Assembly (NCBI RefSeq): GCF_014650035.1
Contig: NZ_BMUE01000021.1
Span: 39,743-103,742 of the forward strand
DNA: 64,000 nucleotides
Direction of reading: 5' to 3'
Origin: Streptomyces lucensis JCM 4490
GTDB lineage: Bacteria > Actinomycetota > Actinomycetes > Streptomycetales > Streptomycetaceae
Below the pieces are notes generated by a model. That model had not been told where the DNA came from. It did no database searches and worked only from the letters and a program-made list of their open reading frames with translations. The translations under genes and the position numbers were made by a program. Of this stretch, positions 7,953-16,853 are shown piece by piece (position 1 is the first letter of the stretch; every line of letters begins with the position of its first letter).

Positions 7953-10900
7953 GTGGCCGCGCCGGGCTCGCAGAGCGAGGGCACGACGAAGGTGCGGACG
8001 GTCTGCTCGTACTGCGGGGTGGGCTGCGGCCTGGTCCTCGACGTCCGCACGGACGCGGACGGGCGGCGTACCGTCCTGAAGGCGGCCGGGGACAAGGAGC
8101 ACCCGGCGAACTTCGGCCGGCTGTGCACCAAGGGCGCGACCACCGCGGACCTGCTCGCCGCGCCGGGCCGGCTGACCACCGCCCTGGTCCGGCCGGAGCG
8201 CGGCGAGGAGCCGCGGCCCGCGCCCGTGGCGGACGCCGTCGCCGAGACGGCCCGCCGCCTGCGCGCGATCGTCGACGAGCACGGCCCCGACGCGGTCGCC
8301 CTCTACGTCTCCGGCCAGCTGAGCCTGGAGGCGCAGTACCTGGCGAACAAGCTGGCCAAGGGGTTCATCCGGACCAACGGGATCGAGTCGAACTCCCGGC
8401 TGTGCATGGCGAGCGCCGGCACCGGCTACAAGCTGTCGCTCGGCGCGGACGGGCCGCCCGGCTCCTACCAGGACCTCGACCGGGCCGACGTCTTCCTCGT
8501 CATCGGCTCCAACATGGCCGACTGCCACCCGATCCTCTTCCTGCGCATGATGGAGCGGGTGAAGTCGGCGGGCGCCAAGCTGATCGTGGTGGACCCGCGG
8601 CGCACCGCCACCGCCGCGAAGGCCGACCTGTTCCTGCAGATCGAGCCCGGCACGGACCTCGCGCTGCTCAACGGCCTGCTGCACCTGCTGCACGCGAACG
8701 GCCGCACCGACCCCGCCTTCATCGCCGCGCACACCGAGGGCTGGGAGGCTATGCCCGCCTTCCTCGCCGGCTACCCGCCCGCCGCCGTCGCCGGCATCAC
8801 CGGCATCCCGGAGGACGACCTCCGCGAGGCCGCCCGGCTGATCGGCGAGGCGGGGGAGTGGACGAGCTGCTGGACGATGGGCCTGAACCAGTCCACGCAC
8901 GGCACCTGGAACACCAACGCCCTGATCAACCTGCACCTCGCCACCGGCGCGATCTGCCGCCCCGGCAGCGGGCCCTTCTCCCTCACCGGCCAGCCCAACG
9001 CCATGGGCGGCCGGGAGATGGGCTACATGGGCCCCGGCCTGCCCGGTCAGCGCTCGGTCCTGGCCGACGCCGACCGGGCCTTCGTCGAGGAGCTGTGGGA
9101 GCTGGAGCCGGGCGCGCTGCGCGCCGACGGCGTCGGCAGGGGCACGGTCGAGATGTTCCGCAGGATGGCGGACGGCGACGTCAAGGCGTGCTGGATCATC
9201 TGCACCAACCCGGTCGCCTCGGTCGCTAACCGCAGGACGGTCATCGAGGGCCTGGAGGCCGCCGAGTTCGTCGTCACGCAGGACGTGTTCGCCGAGACGG
9301 AGACGAACGCGTACGCCGACGTCGTGCTGCCCGGCGCGCTGTGGACCGAGACCGAGGGCGTCCTGGTCAACAGCGAGCGCAACCTCACCCTCGCCCGCCC
9401 GGCCGCCGATCCGCCCGGCGAGGCGATGGCGGACTGGCGGATCATCGCCGCCGTGGCCCGTGCGATGGGCTACGAGAAGGGCTTCACGTACGACAGCGCC
9501 GAGGAGGTCTTCGAGGAGCTCAAGCGAGCCTGGAACCCGGTGACCGGCTGGGACCTGCGCGGGGTGAGCTACGAGCGGCTGCGCAGGACGCCCGTGCAGT
9601 GGCCGGCGCCGAGCCCCGACGGCCCCGACCGCAACCCGATCCGGTACGTCGGCGAGGACGGCACCGGCTCACCGGTGTTCCCGACCCCGAGCGGCCGTGC
9701 CGTCTTCCACGCCCGCCCGCACATCCCGCCGGCGGAGATGCCCGACGACGACTTCCCCTTCGTGCTCAACACCGGCCGTCTCCAGCACCAGTGGCACACG
9801 CTGACGAAGACGGCCAAGGTGGCCAAGCTGAACCGGCTCGACCCCGGCCCCTTCCTGGAGGTGCACCCGGACGACGCGGCCCGGCTGGGCGTCGCCGAGG
9901 GCGACTCGGTGGAGGTCGCGTCGCGGCGCGGGCGGGCCGTGCTGCCGGCGGTCGTCACCGACCGGGTGCGACCGGGCTGCTGCTTCGCGCCGTTCCACTG
10001 GAACGACCTGTTCGGGGAGTACCTGAGCGTCAACGCGGTCACCAGCGACGCCGTCGACCCGCTGTCGTTCCAGCCCGGGTTCAAGGCGTGCGCGGTGTCG
10101 CTGGCCAGGACGGCCACCCCGGTGACGGTGCGACCGCCCGTCCCGGCGGTCACCGGGGCTCCGGCCCCGGTCCCGGCGGTCACCGGCACCCCGGCCCCGG
10201 CTCCGGCGATCCCCGCCCTCGCAGCCGCTTCCATGAGGTCCGCCTCTTCCACGGCGTCCGCCGCGCCGGCGCCCTTCGGGCTGGAACCCGCGCCGCCCCC
10301 GGTCCTGGCCGACCACGAACGCCGGTACCTGACCGGCTTCCTCGCCGGCGTCCCGTCCGGCTTCCCGGGCGTGCCGGTGCTGCCGCCGGACGCCCCGTTC
10401 AGCCCGGAGCACGCCCTGTGGGTGAACGGCGTACTGGCCGGGATGTACTCCAGGACCGGGACCGAGCCCCCCGGCGGTGATCCACGGCCGACGGCCGACG
10501 CCCCGCGCCGCCAGGTGGTGATCCTGTGGGCGTCGCAGACCGGGAACGCGGAGGAGTTCGCGTCGGCCACGGCGGAGCGGCTCACCGCGGACGGCCACGC
10601 CGCCGCCCTCCTGCCCATGGCGGACGCCGACCCCGCCGCGCTGCCGTCCGGCGCGGACCTGCTGCTGATCACGAGCACCTTCGGCGACGGCGACGCCCCC
10701 GACAACGGCACCGCGTTCTGGGACACCCTCACCGCGCCCGACGCCCCGCGCCTGGAGGGCAGGCGTTACGCCGTCCTGGCCTTCGGCGACTCCTCGTACG
10801 ACGACTTCTGCGGCCACGGCCGCCGCCTGGACCGGCGCATGGCGGAACTGGACGCGGTCCGGCTGGCCCCGCGCACCGACTGCGAGCCGGACTACGAGAG

Positions 10901-12173
10901 CGAGGCCGGCGCCTGGCTCGACCAGGTGCTCACCGCGCTGCGGACCCTCGGGCGCCCCTCACCCACCCCGGAACCCGCGTCCGCCCCCGGACCCGTTCCC
11001 GTGCGCGTCCCCGCCTCTTCCCCGGCGCCCGCGTCCGGCCCCGCTGCCGCCCGCCCCGCCCCCGTCCCCGCCCGCCTCACCGGCAACCGGCTGCTGAGCC
11101 TGCCCGGCGCGGGCAAGGAGGTCCGGCGCTTCACCCTCGACACCCGGGACAGCGGCACCCCGCTGGTCTACGAGGCCGGCGACGCCCTGTCCGTACAGCC
11201 GCTGAACCGGCCGGAACTGGTGACGGAGTGGCTGGCGGTCACCGGCCTGCCCGCGGACACGGCCGTGCGGGTCGCCGACGCCGGAGAAGTGCCCTTCGCC
11301 GAAGCGCTGCTGCGCCACCTGGACATCACCCGCCTCACCCCCGGTCTGCTGCGCTTCGCCGCCGAGCGCGCCCGCGACCCGCGGGAACTGCGCAAGCTGC
11401 TGCGCCCGGACAACAGGAACGAGCTGGCCAAGTGGTCCTGGGGACGCCAGGCCGTGGACGTCGTCGCCGAGTGCGGCGTCCGGGCCGGGGCGCAGGAGTG
11501 GACGGACGCGCTGGGCCGCCTCCAGCCCCGGCTGTACTCCATATCCTCCAGCCCCCTGACGGACCCCCACCAGGTGTCGCTGACGGTCTCGGTCGTCCGC
11601 TACGAGAACCTGCACGGCCGCCCCCGCCAGGGCGTGTGCTCCCCCTTCCTCGCCGACGCCGCGCCCGGCACCCCGGTACCGGTCCGCGTCCAGCGGGCAC
11701 CGCACTTCCGGCCGCCCGCCGACCCCGCCGTACCGGCCGTGATGGTGGGCCCCGGCACGGGCATCGCGCCCTTCATCGGCTTCCTGGAGGACCGCCGGGC
11801 CCGCGGCCACCGCGCCCCCAACTGGCTGTTCTTCGGCGAACAGCACCGCGCGACCGACTTCTACTACGAGGAGGAGCTGGCCGCCTTCCGCGCCGACGGC
11901 ACGCTCACCCGCCTGGACACCGCCTTCTCCCGCGACCAGCGCGCCAAGGTCTACGTCCAGGACCGCATGCGCGAACACGGCCCGCTGCTGTGGTCCTGGC
12001 TCCAGGACGGCGCCCACCTCTACGTCTGCGGCGACGCCTCCCGCATGGCCAAGGACGTCGACCGGGCCCTGCGCGAGATCGCCACGGCCCACGGCGGCCT
12101 GACCGAACCCGAGGCGGCGGCGTACGTCAAGCAGCTCACCGCCCACAGGCGCTACGTGCGCGACGTGTACTGA
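7953..12173 (+). CDS. Single-chain assimilatory nitrate reductase with flavodoxin and CysJ-type reductase
   Basis: 1406 residues. N-terminal molybdopterin oxidoreductase (1 to ~720) begins with a 4Fe-4S motif, C18-x2-C21-x3-C25 plus C in FGRLCTKG, and contains the cofactor segments GFIRTNGIESNSRLCM and GSNMADCHPI. After a Pro/Ala-rich linker comes a sulfite-reductase flavoprotein-like segment (~775-840), a flavodoxin domain (VVILWASQTGNAEEF, ~854), a second Pro/Ala linker, and a FAD/NAD reductase (RLYSISSSPL; GPGTGIAPFIGF near 1265; YVKQLTAHRRYVRDVY at the end). Electrons can pass from NAD(P)H through FAD, FMN and Fe-S to molybdenum within one chain. No nitrate transporter or nitrite reductase gene is adjacent. 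Confidence 0.93.
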   Translation: MAAPGSQSEGTTKVRTVCSYCGVGCGLVLDVRTDADGRRTVLKAAGDKEHPANFGRLCTKGATTADLLAAPGRLTTALVRPERGEEPRPAPVADAVAETARRLRAIVDEHGPDAVALYVSGQLSLEAQYLANKLAKGFIRTNGIESNSRLCMASAGTGYKLSLGADGPPGSYQDLDRADVFLVIGSNMADCHPILFLRMMERVKSAGAKLIVVDPRRTATAAKADLFLQIEPGTDLALLNGLLHLLHANGRTDPAFIAAHTEGWEAMPAFLAGYPPAAVAGITGIPEDDLREAARLIGEAGEWTSCWTMGLNQSTHGTWNTNALINLHLATGAICRPGSGPFSLTGQPNAMGGREMGYMGPGLPGQRSVLADADRAFVEELWELEPGALRADGVGRGTVEMFRRMADGDVKACWIICTNPVASVANRRTVIEGLEAAEFVVTQDVFAETETNAYADVVLPGALWTETEGVLVNSERNLTLARPAADPPGEAMADWRIIAAVARAMGYEKGFTYDSAEEVFEELKRAWNPVTGWDLRGVSYERLRRTPVQWPAPSPDGPDRNPIRYVGEDGTGSPVFPTPSGRAVFHARPHIPPAEMPDDDFPFVLNTGRLQHQWHTLTKTAKVAKLNRLDPGPFLEVHPDDAARLGVAEGDSVEVASRRGRAVLPAVVTDRVRPGCCFAPFHWNDLFGEYLSVNAVTSDAVDPLSFQPGFKACAVSLARTATPVTVRPPVPAVTGAPAPVPAVTGTPAPAPAIPALAAASMRSASSTASAAPAPFGLEPAPPPVLADHERRYLTGFLAGVPSGFPGVPVLPPDAPFSPEHALWVNGVLAGMYSRTGTEPPGGDPRPTADAPRRQVVILWASQTGNAEEFASATAERLTADGHAAALLPMADADPAALPSGADLLLITSTFGDGDAPDNGTAFWDTLTAPDAPRLEGRRYAVLAFGDSSYDDFCGHGRRLDRRMAELDAVRLAPRTDCEPDYESEAGAWLDQVLTALRTLGRPSPTPEPASAPGPVPVRVPASSPAPASGPAAARPAPVPARLTGNRLLSLPGAGKEVRRFTLDTRDSGTPLVYEAGDALSVQPLNRPELVTEWLAVTGLPADTAVRVADAGEVPFAEALLRHLDITRLTPGLLRFAAERARDPRELRKLLRPDNRNELAKWSWGRQAVDVVAECGVRAGAQEWTDALGRLQPRLYSISSSPLTDPHQVSLTVSVVRYENLHGRPRQGVCSPFLADAAPGTPVPVRVQRAPHFRPPADPAVPAVMVGPGTGIAPFIGFLEDRRARGHRAPNWLFFGEQHRATDFYYEEELAAFRADGTLTRLDTAFSRDQRAKVYVQDRMREHGPLLWSWLQDGAHLYVCGDASRMAKDVDRALREIATAHGGLTEPEAAAYVKQLTAHRRYVRDVY

Positions 12174-12199
12174 CCGGCGTCAGGCGGGGCCGGGCCGTC

Positions 12200-12451
12200 T
12201 CACGCCACCGTGACGATGACGGGCAGGAGGAAGCCGAGCAGTCCGGTGAACAGCCCCACCGTGCAGGACCGCCGGGGGGAGCCGGCGGCGAAGCCGATGA
12301 GGGCGAGGGTGATCGCGAGGGCGGCGAAGACGACGGGGATTCCCGCGCCGATGTAGCCGGCGAAGGGGGCGACGAGACAGGCGAGGACACCGAGAGCGGA
12401 CGAGGCGCCGCCGTAGAGCGACGCGGGGCTGTCGGTGCGTCCGGTGGGCAT
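12200..12451 (-). CDS. Small membrane protein (DUF4190-like)
   Basis: 83 residues from ATG 12451, with ribosome site AGGAAGAGGA upstream. Two or three hydrophobic stretches (LGVLACLVAPFAGYIGAG, VVFAALAITLALIGFAAG, VGLFTGLLGFLLPVIVTVA) span almost the entire protein, the pattern of DUF4190-type small membrane proteins. Function unknown. A longer frame extends upstream to 12505, but it reads through a duplicated 35-bp sequence, so the internal ATG with the better ribosome site is preferred. Convergent with the nitrate reductase, 26 bp from its stop. Confidence 0.65.
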   Translation of the reverse strand: MPTGRTDSPASLYGGASSALGVLACLVAPFAGYIGAGIPVVFAALAITLALIGFAAGSPRRSCTVGLFTGLLGFLLPVIVTVA

Positions 12452-12471
12452 GGCGCTGTCCTCTTCCTGGG

Positions 12472-12549
12472 CGGTTCCGCGGGAGCGGTGTCCCGTGTGT
12501 CCCATCTTCCCGGTCGGTTCCGCGGGAGCGGTGTCCCGTGCGTCCCATC
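12472..12549. repeat. 35-bp direct repeat, two copies 43 bp apart
   Basis: Copies at 12472-12506 and 12515-12549 begin CGGTTCCGCGGGAGCGGTG and differ at one base. They lie just upstream of the small membrane protein gene and about 140-215 bp upstream of the divergent secreted-protein gene. Confidence 0.85.
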
Positions 12550-12685
12550 ATGGCAGGCGGCCGGGGCCGCCGAGGGGGCGGGAAGCTGCCCTTTGGGGCA
12601 GTGCCCGATTGGTCAATATCGGCCGCGACGGCTTCTCCCTAGTGTTGCCGCTGACCGCATGAGACCGAAAAACGGGGAGAAGTTT

Positions 12686-13870
12686 GTGAAACTGAACGGT
12701 CGTACTGCGAAGTTGGCGTCACTCGCCGTCGTTCCCCTGACGCTTCTCGCGACCGAGGTCGCGGCCTCCGCCTCGCCCCAGCCGTCCCCCCGCCCGGACG
12801 CCCCCGCGTTCTCCCTGTCCTCGGTGCGCGGGCACGAGCTGAAGGACGTGAGCGGGTTCGCCCCCTCCAGCGCGACGGGCCGTCTCCTGGACACCCAGGG
12901 CTTCTCGGTGCTGCGGGCGTCCTCCGACCGCACGGCGGTGGTCGACCGCTCGATGACCGACCAGGGCATCACCACCGCGACCGGCACCTCGTCCGTGGAC
13001 ATCTCCTGGAAGGGCTACGACCGGCAGGCCCGCTACGTCGTCAACCGCGACGGCGAGGACATCGCGTCGCTCGGAGCCGGGGTCACGTCCTTCCACGACA
13101 CCGGACTGCGCGCCGGCAGCCACCACAGCTACCGGGTCACCCCGATCCTGCCCAAGGGCGGGAACCCGCACAGCCGCGTCTGGGGCGTGCAGGTCGACGT
13201 CCCCACGGTCCGCAAGGGCGAGAACGAGCTGAGCGCGCTGCGCCGGGAGGCGGTGCGCAAGGCGACGGCCGCCGCGGTCGCCAGGACCACCACGGTCTCG
13301 TGGATGACGTTCATCCCCCAGAAGAAGATCAACGCACCGCTCGCGGGCTGTGACTACGGGCGCAACTTCCAGTTCGGCGGCGACGGCCACGGCTACGACT
13401 GGAAGTCGTCGAAGTACCGCACCTCCCTGAACGCCGTGATCACCTGGAGCGGCAAGAAGGTCGACGGCTACAAGGACATCGGCGCCAGCCACGTCTACGT
13501 CAAGAGCACGGGCCGGCTGGTCGCCACCAAGACGGCCAGCGACAGGGACATGAAGGCCAAGAAGATGGGGTCGGGCGGCAACTACGTCGACATCCGCCTC
13601 GTCACGCACGCCACGAACCCCTTCTGCCACGGCCTGGGCGGCGTCAAGGGAGCCATCGACGGCGCCATCTCCATGCACGTGACGACCGGCGGCAACTGGT
13701 CGATCATCTCCGGCAAGCACCGGCTGATGCCGAACCACCTCATCTACATCTACAACGGCGGCAGGGTCACCACCGTCTACAAGCGCAGCTACGCCAACGA
13801 GGCGTGCCTGATCGGCTCGGCGGCCTGCCCGGAGGCCGACCTCACGGGCTACTACGGCAAGTTCAACTGA
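12686..13870 (+). CDS. Secreted protein of unknown function with a fibronectin-III-like segment
   Basis: 394 residues from GTG 12686, chosen because GGGGAGA lies 5-6 nt upstream and the N-terminus then forms a signal peptide (KLNGRTAKLASLAVVPLTLLATEVAASA). An in-frame ATG at 12659 is the alternative. The mature protein has a fibronectin-III-like stretch (SSVDISWKGYDRQARYVVNRDG ... HHSYRVTPI, about residues 100-150), then a C-terminal domain rich in Gly, Lys and aromatics with several cysteines (AGCDYGRNFQFGGDGHGYDW; NPFCHGLGG; NEACLIGSAACPEADL). I do not recognise that domain. A strong hairpin follows the stop. Confidence 0.75.
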   Translation: MKLNGRTAKLASLAVVPLTLLATEVAASASPQPSPRPDAPAFSLSSVRGHELKDVSGFAPSSATGRLLDTQGFSVLRASSDRTAVVDRSMTDQGITTATGTSSVDISWKGYDRQARYVVNRDGEDIASLGAGVTSFHDTGLRAGSHHSYRVTPILPKGGNPHSRVWGVQVDVPTVRKGENELSALRREAVRKATAAAVARTTTVSWMTFIPQKKINAPLAGCDYGRNFQFGGDGHGYDWKSSKYRTSLNAVITWSGKKVDGYKDIGASHVYVKSTGRLVATKTASDRDMKAKKMGSGGNYVDIRLVTHATNPFCHGLGGVKGAIDGAISMHVTTGGNWSIISGKHRLMPNHLIYIYNGGRVTTVYKRSYANEACLIGSAACPEADLTGYYGKFN

Positions 13871-13884
13871 ACCGGCCGGACACC

Positions 13885-13921
13885 CGGGCAGCCCCGCACC
13901 GGCACGGTGCGGGGCTGCCCG
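13885..13921. terminator. Inverted-repeat terminator after the secreted-protein gene
   Basis: CGGGCAGCCCCGCACC pairs with GGTGCGGGGCTGCCCG around a short GGCAC-type loop. It starts 15 bp after the stop at 13870 and separates this gene from the LuxR-type gene. Confidence 0.8.
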
Positions 13922-14022
13922 CGTCAACTGTCGGAGGGAGCGGGTAGGTTGGCCCGTGGCCGTCGCAGCACCCAGGCCGCGGGGGTCTGCCGGGAATCGC
14001 GGCGTCCAGAGAGGGACCGCAC

Positions 14023-14400
14023 ATGACCCGACGGTCCGAAGCGGGGGACACCGCTTGCTCCTACCGGCGCACCGGCCACGACCCGGAACCCGGAGTCCGG
14101 CGACTGGGCGCCCTGACCGAGCGGGAGCGAGAGGTACTCCTCCTGCTGGGCACCGGCCTCGGCAACCGCGAACTGTCCAGGGAACTGGGCATCGCCGAAC
14201 GGACGATCAAGGCGCACATCGCCAGCATCGTCGCCAAACTGGGCCAGCAGACGCGCACCCAGGCGGCGGTCGTCTCGGCCCTGGCCCACGACTCGCTGTG
14301 CACGGACCCGTCGTGCTCCCGGCACCCCGGCAGACACGACGGCTCCCCATGGGGCGTCCTGCCCCAGCAACCGGACCACGCCGGGACGGTCGCGGCCTGA
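14023..14400 (+). CDS. LuxR-type stand-alone HTH regulator
   Basis: 125 residues, essentially only a GerE/LuxR helix-turn-helix: LGALTEREREVLLLLGTGLGNRELSRELGIAERTIKAHIASIVAKLG (about residues 27-73), followed by a tail containing CTDPSCSRH. There is no receiver or ligand domain, so it is either constitutive or controlled by level. The NRELSRELGIAERTIKAHI core keeps the usual residues. It lies upstream of the COG4705 gene but is separated from it by an operator-like repeat and a long hairpin, so read-through is uncertain. Confidence 0.8.
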   Translation: MTRRSEAGDTACSYRRTGHDPEPGVRRLGALTEREREVLLLLGTGLGNRELSRELGIAERTIKAHIASIVAKLGQQTRTQAAVVSALAHDSLCTDPSCSRHPGRHDGSPWGVLPQQPDHAGTVAA

Positions 14401-14448
14401 CCACGCCGCACCCCGCCGACGGCCGGCCCGGCCCGCCGGACCGCACGT

Positions 14449-14466
14449 GTTCAGGATGCGTTCAGG
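14449..14466 (+). promoter_or_regulatory. GTTCAGG direct repeat, response-regulator or PHO-box-like site
   Basis: GTTCAGG-ATGC-GTTCAGG: two units with 11-bp periodicity, the arrangement bound by OmpR/PhoB-family regulators. Streptomyces PhoP boxes also use 11-nt GTTCACC-type units. It lies 116 bp upstream of the COG4705 start, whose neighbour operon encodes an OmpR-type regulator. Confidence 0.5.
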
Positions 14467-14517
14467 TCCTCCGTGTCACGGTCGGAGATCACGGCCGCGA
14501 GGCGGCCGGCTCATCTC

Positions 14518-14555
14518 ACAGGGCGCTCGTCCCGGTTCCGGGACGGGCGCCCTGT
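14518..14555. terminator. 18-bp stem hairpin in the leader of the COG4705 gene
   Basis: Bases 14518-14535 pair with 14538-14555 (one G-T wobble) around a 2-nt loop. It ends 26 bp before the start codon of the COG4705 gene and may terminate the LuxR transcript or act as an attenuator for the downstream gene. Confidence 0.6.
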
Positions 14556-14581
14556 CGTCGGACCGGACAGGAGAAGCTGAA

Positions 14582-15472
14582 GTGGAGAATCCGGAGGTTC
14601 TCACCGACCTCGACGTGGCGGGCACGTCGAGTACGGCCAGATCGGTGATGAAGAAACTGCCCGAGGTCACGCTGGCGTTCTGGATCATGAAGATCGCCGC
14701 GACGACCCTGGGCGAGACGGCGGGCGACCTCTTCGCGCAGACCCTGAAGCTGGGCTACTTCCTCACGACGGTCGCGTTGTTCGTGCTCTTCGTGGTGACG
14801 CTGGTGGTCCAGCTGCGGTCCAGCCGCTACCACCCGTTCTGCTACTGGACCGTGATCCTGTCGACCAGCATGGCCGGCACCACGATGTCCGACTTCATGA
14901 ACCGCGACGCCAGCGCCAGGTACCTCTCGAACGGCGCGACCAGGCTGGGCTGGGGCCCGCAGGGCCTCGGCCTCGGCTACCCGGCCGGCGCGGCCATCCT
15001 GATCTCCATCCTCCTGGCGATCTTCCTCGCCTGGAAACTGAGCGGAATGACGTTCCAGATCCGCGACATCGTCACCTTCAGGGGCGAGGCCCTGTTCTGG
15101 TCGGCGATCCTCGTGTCGAACACCCTCGGCACCTCCATGGGCGACTTCCTCTCCGACAGCTCCGGCCTCGGCTACGCCGGTGGCGCGCTGCTCGTGACCG
15201 GCCTGCTCGCCGTGCTCGTGGCCCTCATGAAGGCGCCCGCGGTGCCGAACGTGCTGCTGTTCTGGATCGCCTTCGTCCTCACCCGCCCGCTGGGCGCCAC
15301 CGCGGGCGACTTCCTCACCAAGCCGGTCGCCAAGGGCGGCCTGGACCTGGGCACCGCGGGCTCGTCCGCCGTCCTGCTCGCCGTCCTGTTCGGGCTGATG
15401 GCCCATGCCCAGGTGCGGGAACGCCGGTCGGTGAAGGAGGAGCACGCCCCGGTCATCCGGCAGGCAGGCTGA
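14582..15472 (+). CDS. COG4705 family multipass membrane protein
   Basis: 296 residues from GTG 14582 with AGGAGAAG ribosome site. Eight or so helices are arranged as internal repeats: ETAGDLFAQTL, TTMSDFMNRDAS, TSMGDFLSDSSGLGY and ATAGDFLTKP each carry a recurring (T/S)xG(D)F/L-type acidic motif at the head of a helix, typical of COG4705. Biochemical role unknown. The gene converges on the histidine kinase and the coding regions overlap by 20 bp. It is a plausible output target of that two-component system, given the response-regulator-like repeat in its promoter region. Confidence 0.85.
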   Translation: MENPEVLTDLDVAGTSSTARSVMKKLPEVTLAFWIMKIAATTLGETAGDLFAQTLKLGYFLTTVALFVLFVVTLVVQLRSSRYHPFCYWTVILSTSMAGTTMSDFMNRDASARYLSNGATRLGWGPQGLGLGYPAGAAILISILLAIFLAWKLSGMTFQIRDIVTFRGEALFWSAILVSNTLGTSMGDFLSDSSGLGYAGGALLVTGLLAVLVALMKAPAVPNVLLFWIAFVLTRPLGATAGDFLTKPVAKGGLDLGTAGSSAVLLAVLFGLMAHAQVRERRSVKEEHAPVIRQAG

Positions 15473-16853
15473 CCGTGAACCTGGCCCCGGGCGTGTGCCG
15501 GGGGTCATGGGAGACCTCGCCGCCGACGGCGCGGGCCAGGCGCCGCGCGAGCGGCAGCCCCAGTCCCGCGCCGTCGTGCCCGTCGCCGGGATCGGCACGC
15601 CGGCCGGGCCGGAACAGCTCGTCCCGGAACGTGCCCGGCACGCCGGGGCCGTCGTCGACGACGTCGATCCGTACGGCGCCGGGCACGCCGCGCGCGGACA
15701 CGGTCACGCGGGAGCGGGCGTAGCGGGCGGCGTTGATGAGCAGCGGGCTGAGGATGCGTTCGAGGAGAGCGGGGGCGACACCCGCCTCCAGCACCGGCGC
15801 TCCCGCCTCCACCGCGGTCCTCACCCGCTCCGGTGTGCCGAGGTGCTCCAGCAGGCGGTGCAGGACGGGCACCACGTCGGTCGTTCCCGGGACCGCCGCC
15901 GGACGCAGCGCGCTCTCGCGGGCGTCGCGCAGGAGCGTGTCGCAGATGGTGCGCATGGCCCGGGCGGCCTCGGCGATGACCTCCTGGGCGGCGCCGGTCT
16001 CGGCGTCCGTCCGGGGGCGGGCCCGCCACCAGTCGAGTTCCATGACGATCCGGGTCAGCGGCGTGCGCAGTTCGTGGGACAGCTCGCCCGTCAGCTGCTG
16101 TTCGTGGCGCAGGACGGTCCGTATGCGGTCCAGCAGCGCGTCCAGGGAGGCACCCAGCCGGGCGAGTTCGGCCGGCCGGTCCGCCGTGTCGAAGCGCTCG
16201 TCCGAGCCCACGGCGCTCCACTGCGCGGCCTGGTCGGACATCGTCCTCACCGGGCGCAGCGCCCGCCCGACGGACAGGCTGGTGAGCCCGTACGTGCAGC
16301 CGAGCATCACGGCGTCCAGGACGAGCGAGCCCAGCAGCAGGGTGCCGGCCGAACTGCGGTACGGAGTCAGGTCCAGGGCGGTGACGACGGTGGCGGTGGC
16401 GCGGCGGCCGGGGACGGGCTCGGCGCACAGCCGGACGGGCCGGGGACCGTGGGCGCGGACGGTGGCGCAGGCGGGCTCGCGCCGTGCGGCCAGCCGGTCG
16501 GCGGCCCGGGCCGGCGGACTGCCGGCCACGGCGGACGGCGGCTTCTCCAGCAACCGGGTCCCGGCGTAGATCCACACGTTCGCGTCGAGGAGGCGGTCGT
16601 TGGCGGTCTCCAGGACGCGCACCCGGGGTCCGGTGGTGTCGACGGTCGTGGCCACCGCGGCCGCCCGGTCGCGCAGTTCGTCGTCCGCCTGGTGCTGCAG
16701 GTGCCGGTCCATCACGGCGTTGAACAGCACGGTCAGGACCGTCATCAGCAGGGCGGCGGTGGACAGCGCGACCAGGGAGAGGCGGCCGCGCAGCGTGCGC
16801 GGGGCGAGGCGGCGCAGGGCACGGGCGGCGGAGCGGTGCGGGGCACGGTTCAT
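15453..16853 (-). CDS. Sensor histidine kinase
   Basis: 466 residues from ATG 16853, which overlaps the TGA of the response regulator (ATGA). Two membrane helices (LSLVALSTAALLMTVLTVLFNAV, about 26-48, and TLLLGSLVLDAVMLGCTYGL, about 171-190) bracket a ~120-residue sensor region; then HAMP and HisKA with H260 in GELSHELRTPLTR, and a catalytic domain (LLINAARYA; DVVDDGPGVP; GAGLGLPLARRLARAVGG). Longer upstream frames run through the regulator gene and are rejected. Partner of the regulator encoded just upstream, and last gene of the DedA-PAP2-regulator-kinase operon. Confidence 0.92.
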   Translation of the reverse strand: MNRAPHRSAARALRRLAPRTLRGRLSLVALSTAALLMTVLTVLFNAVMDRHLQHQADDELRDRAAAVATTVDTTGPRVRVLETANDRLLDANVWIYAGTRLLEKPPSAVAGSPPARAADRLAARREPACATVRAHGPRPVRLCAEPVPGRRATATVVTALDLTPYRSSAGTLLLGSLVLDAVMLGCTYGLTSLSVGRALRPVRTMSDQAAQWSAVGSDERFDTADRPAELARLGASLDALLDRIRTVLRHEQQLTGELSHELRTPLTRIVMELDWWRARPRTDAETGAAQEVIAEAARAMRTICDTLLRDARESALRPAAVPGTTDVVPVLHRLLEHLGTPERVRTAVEAGAPVLEAGVAPALLERILSPLLINAARYARSRVTVSARGVPGAVRIDVVDDGPGVPGTFRDELFRPGRRADPGDGHDGAGLGLPLARRLARAVGGEVSHDPRHTPGARFTVSLPAG

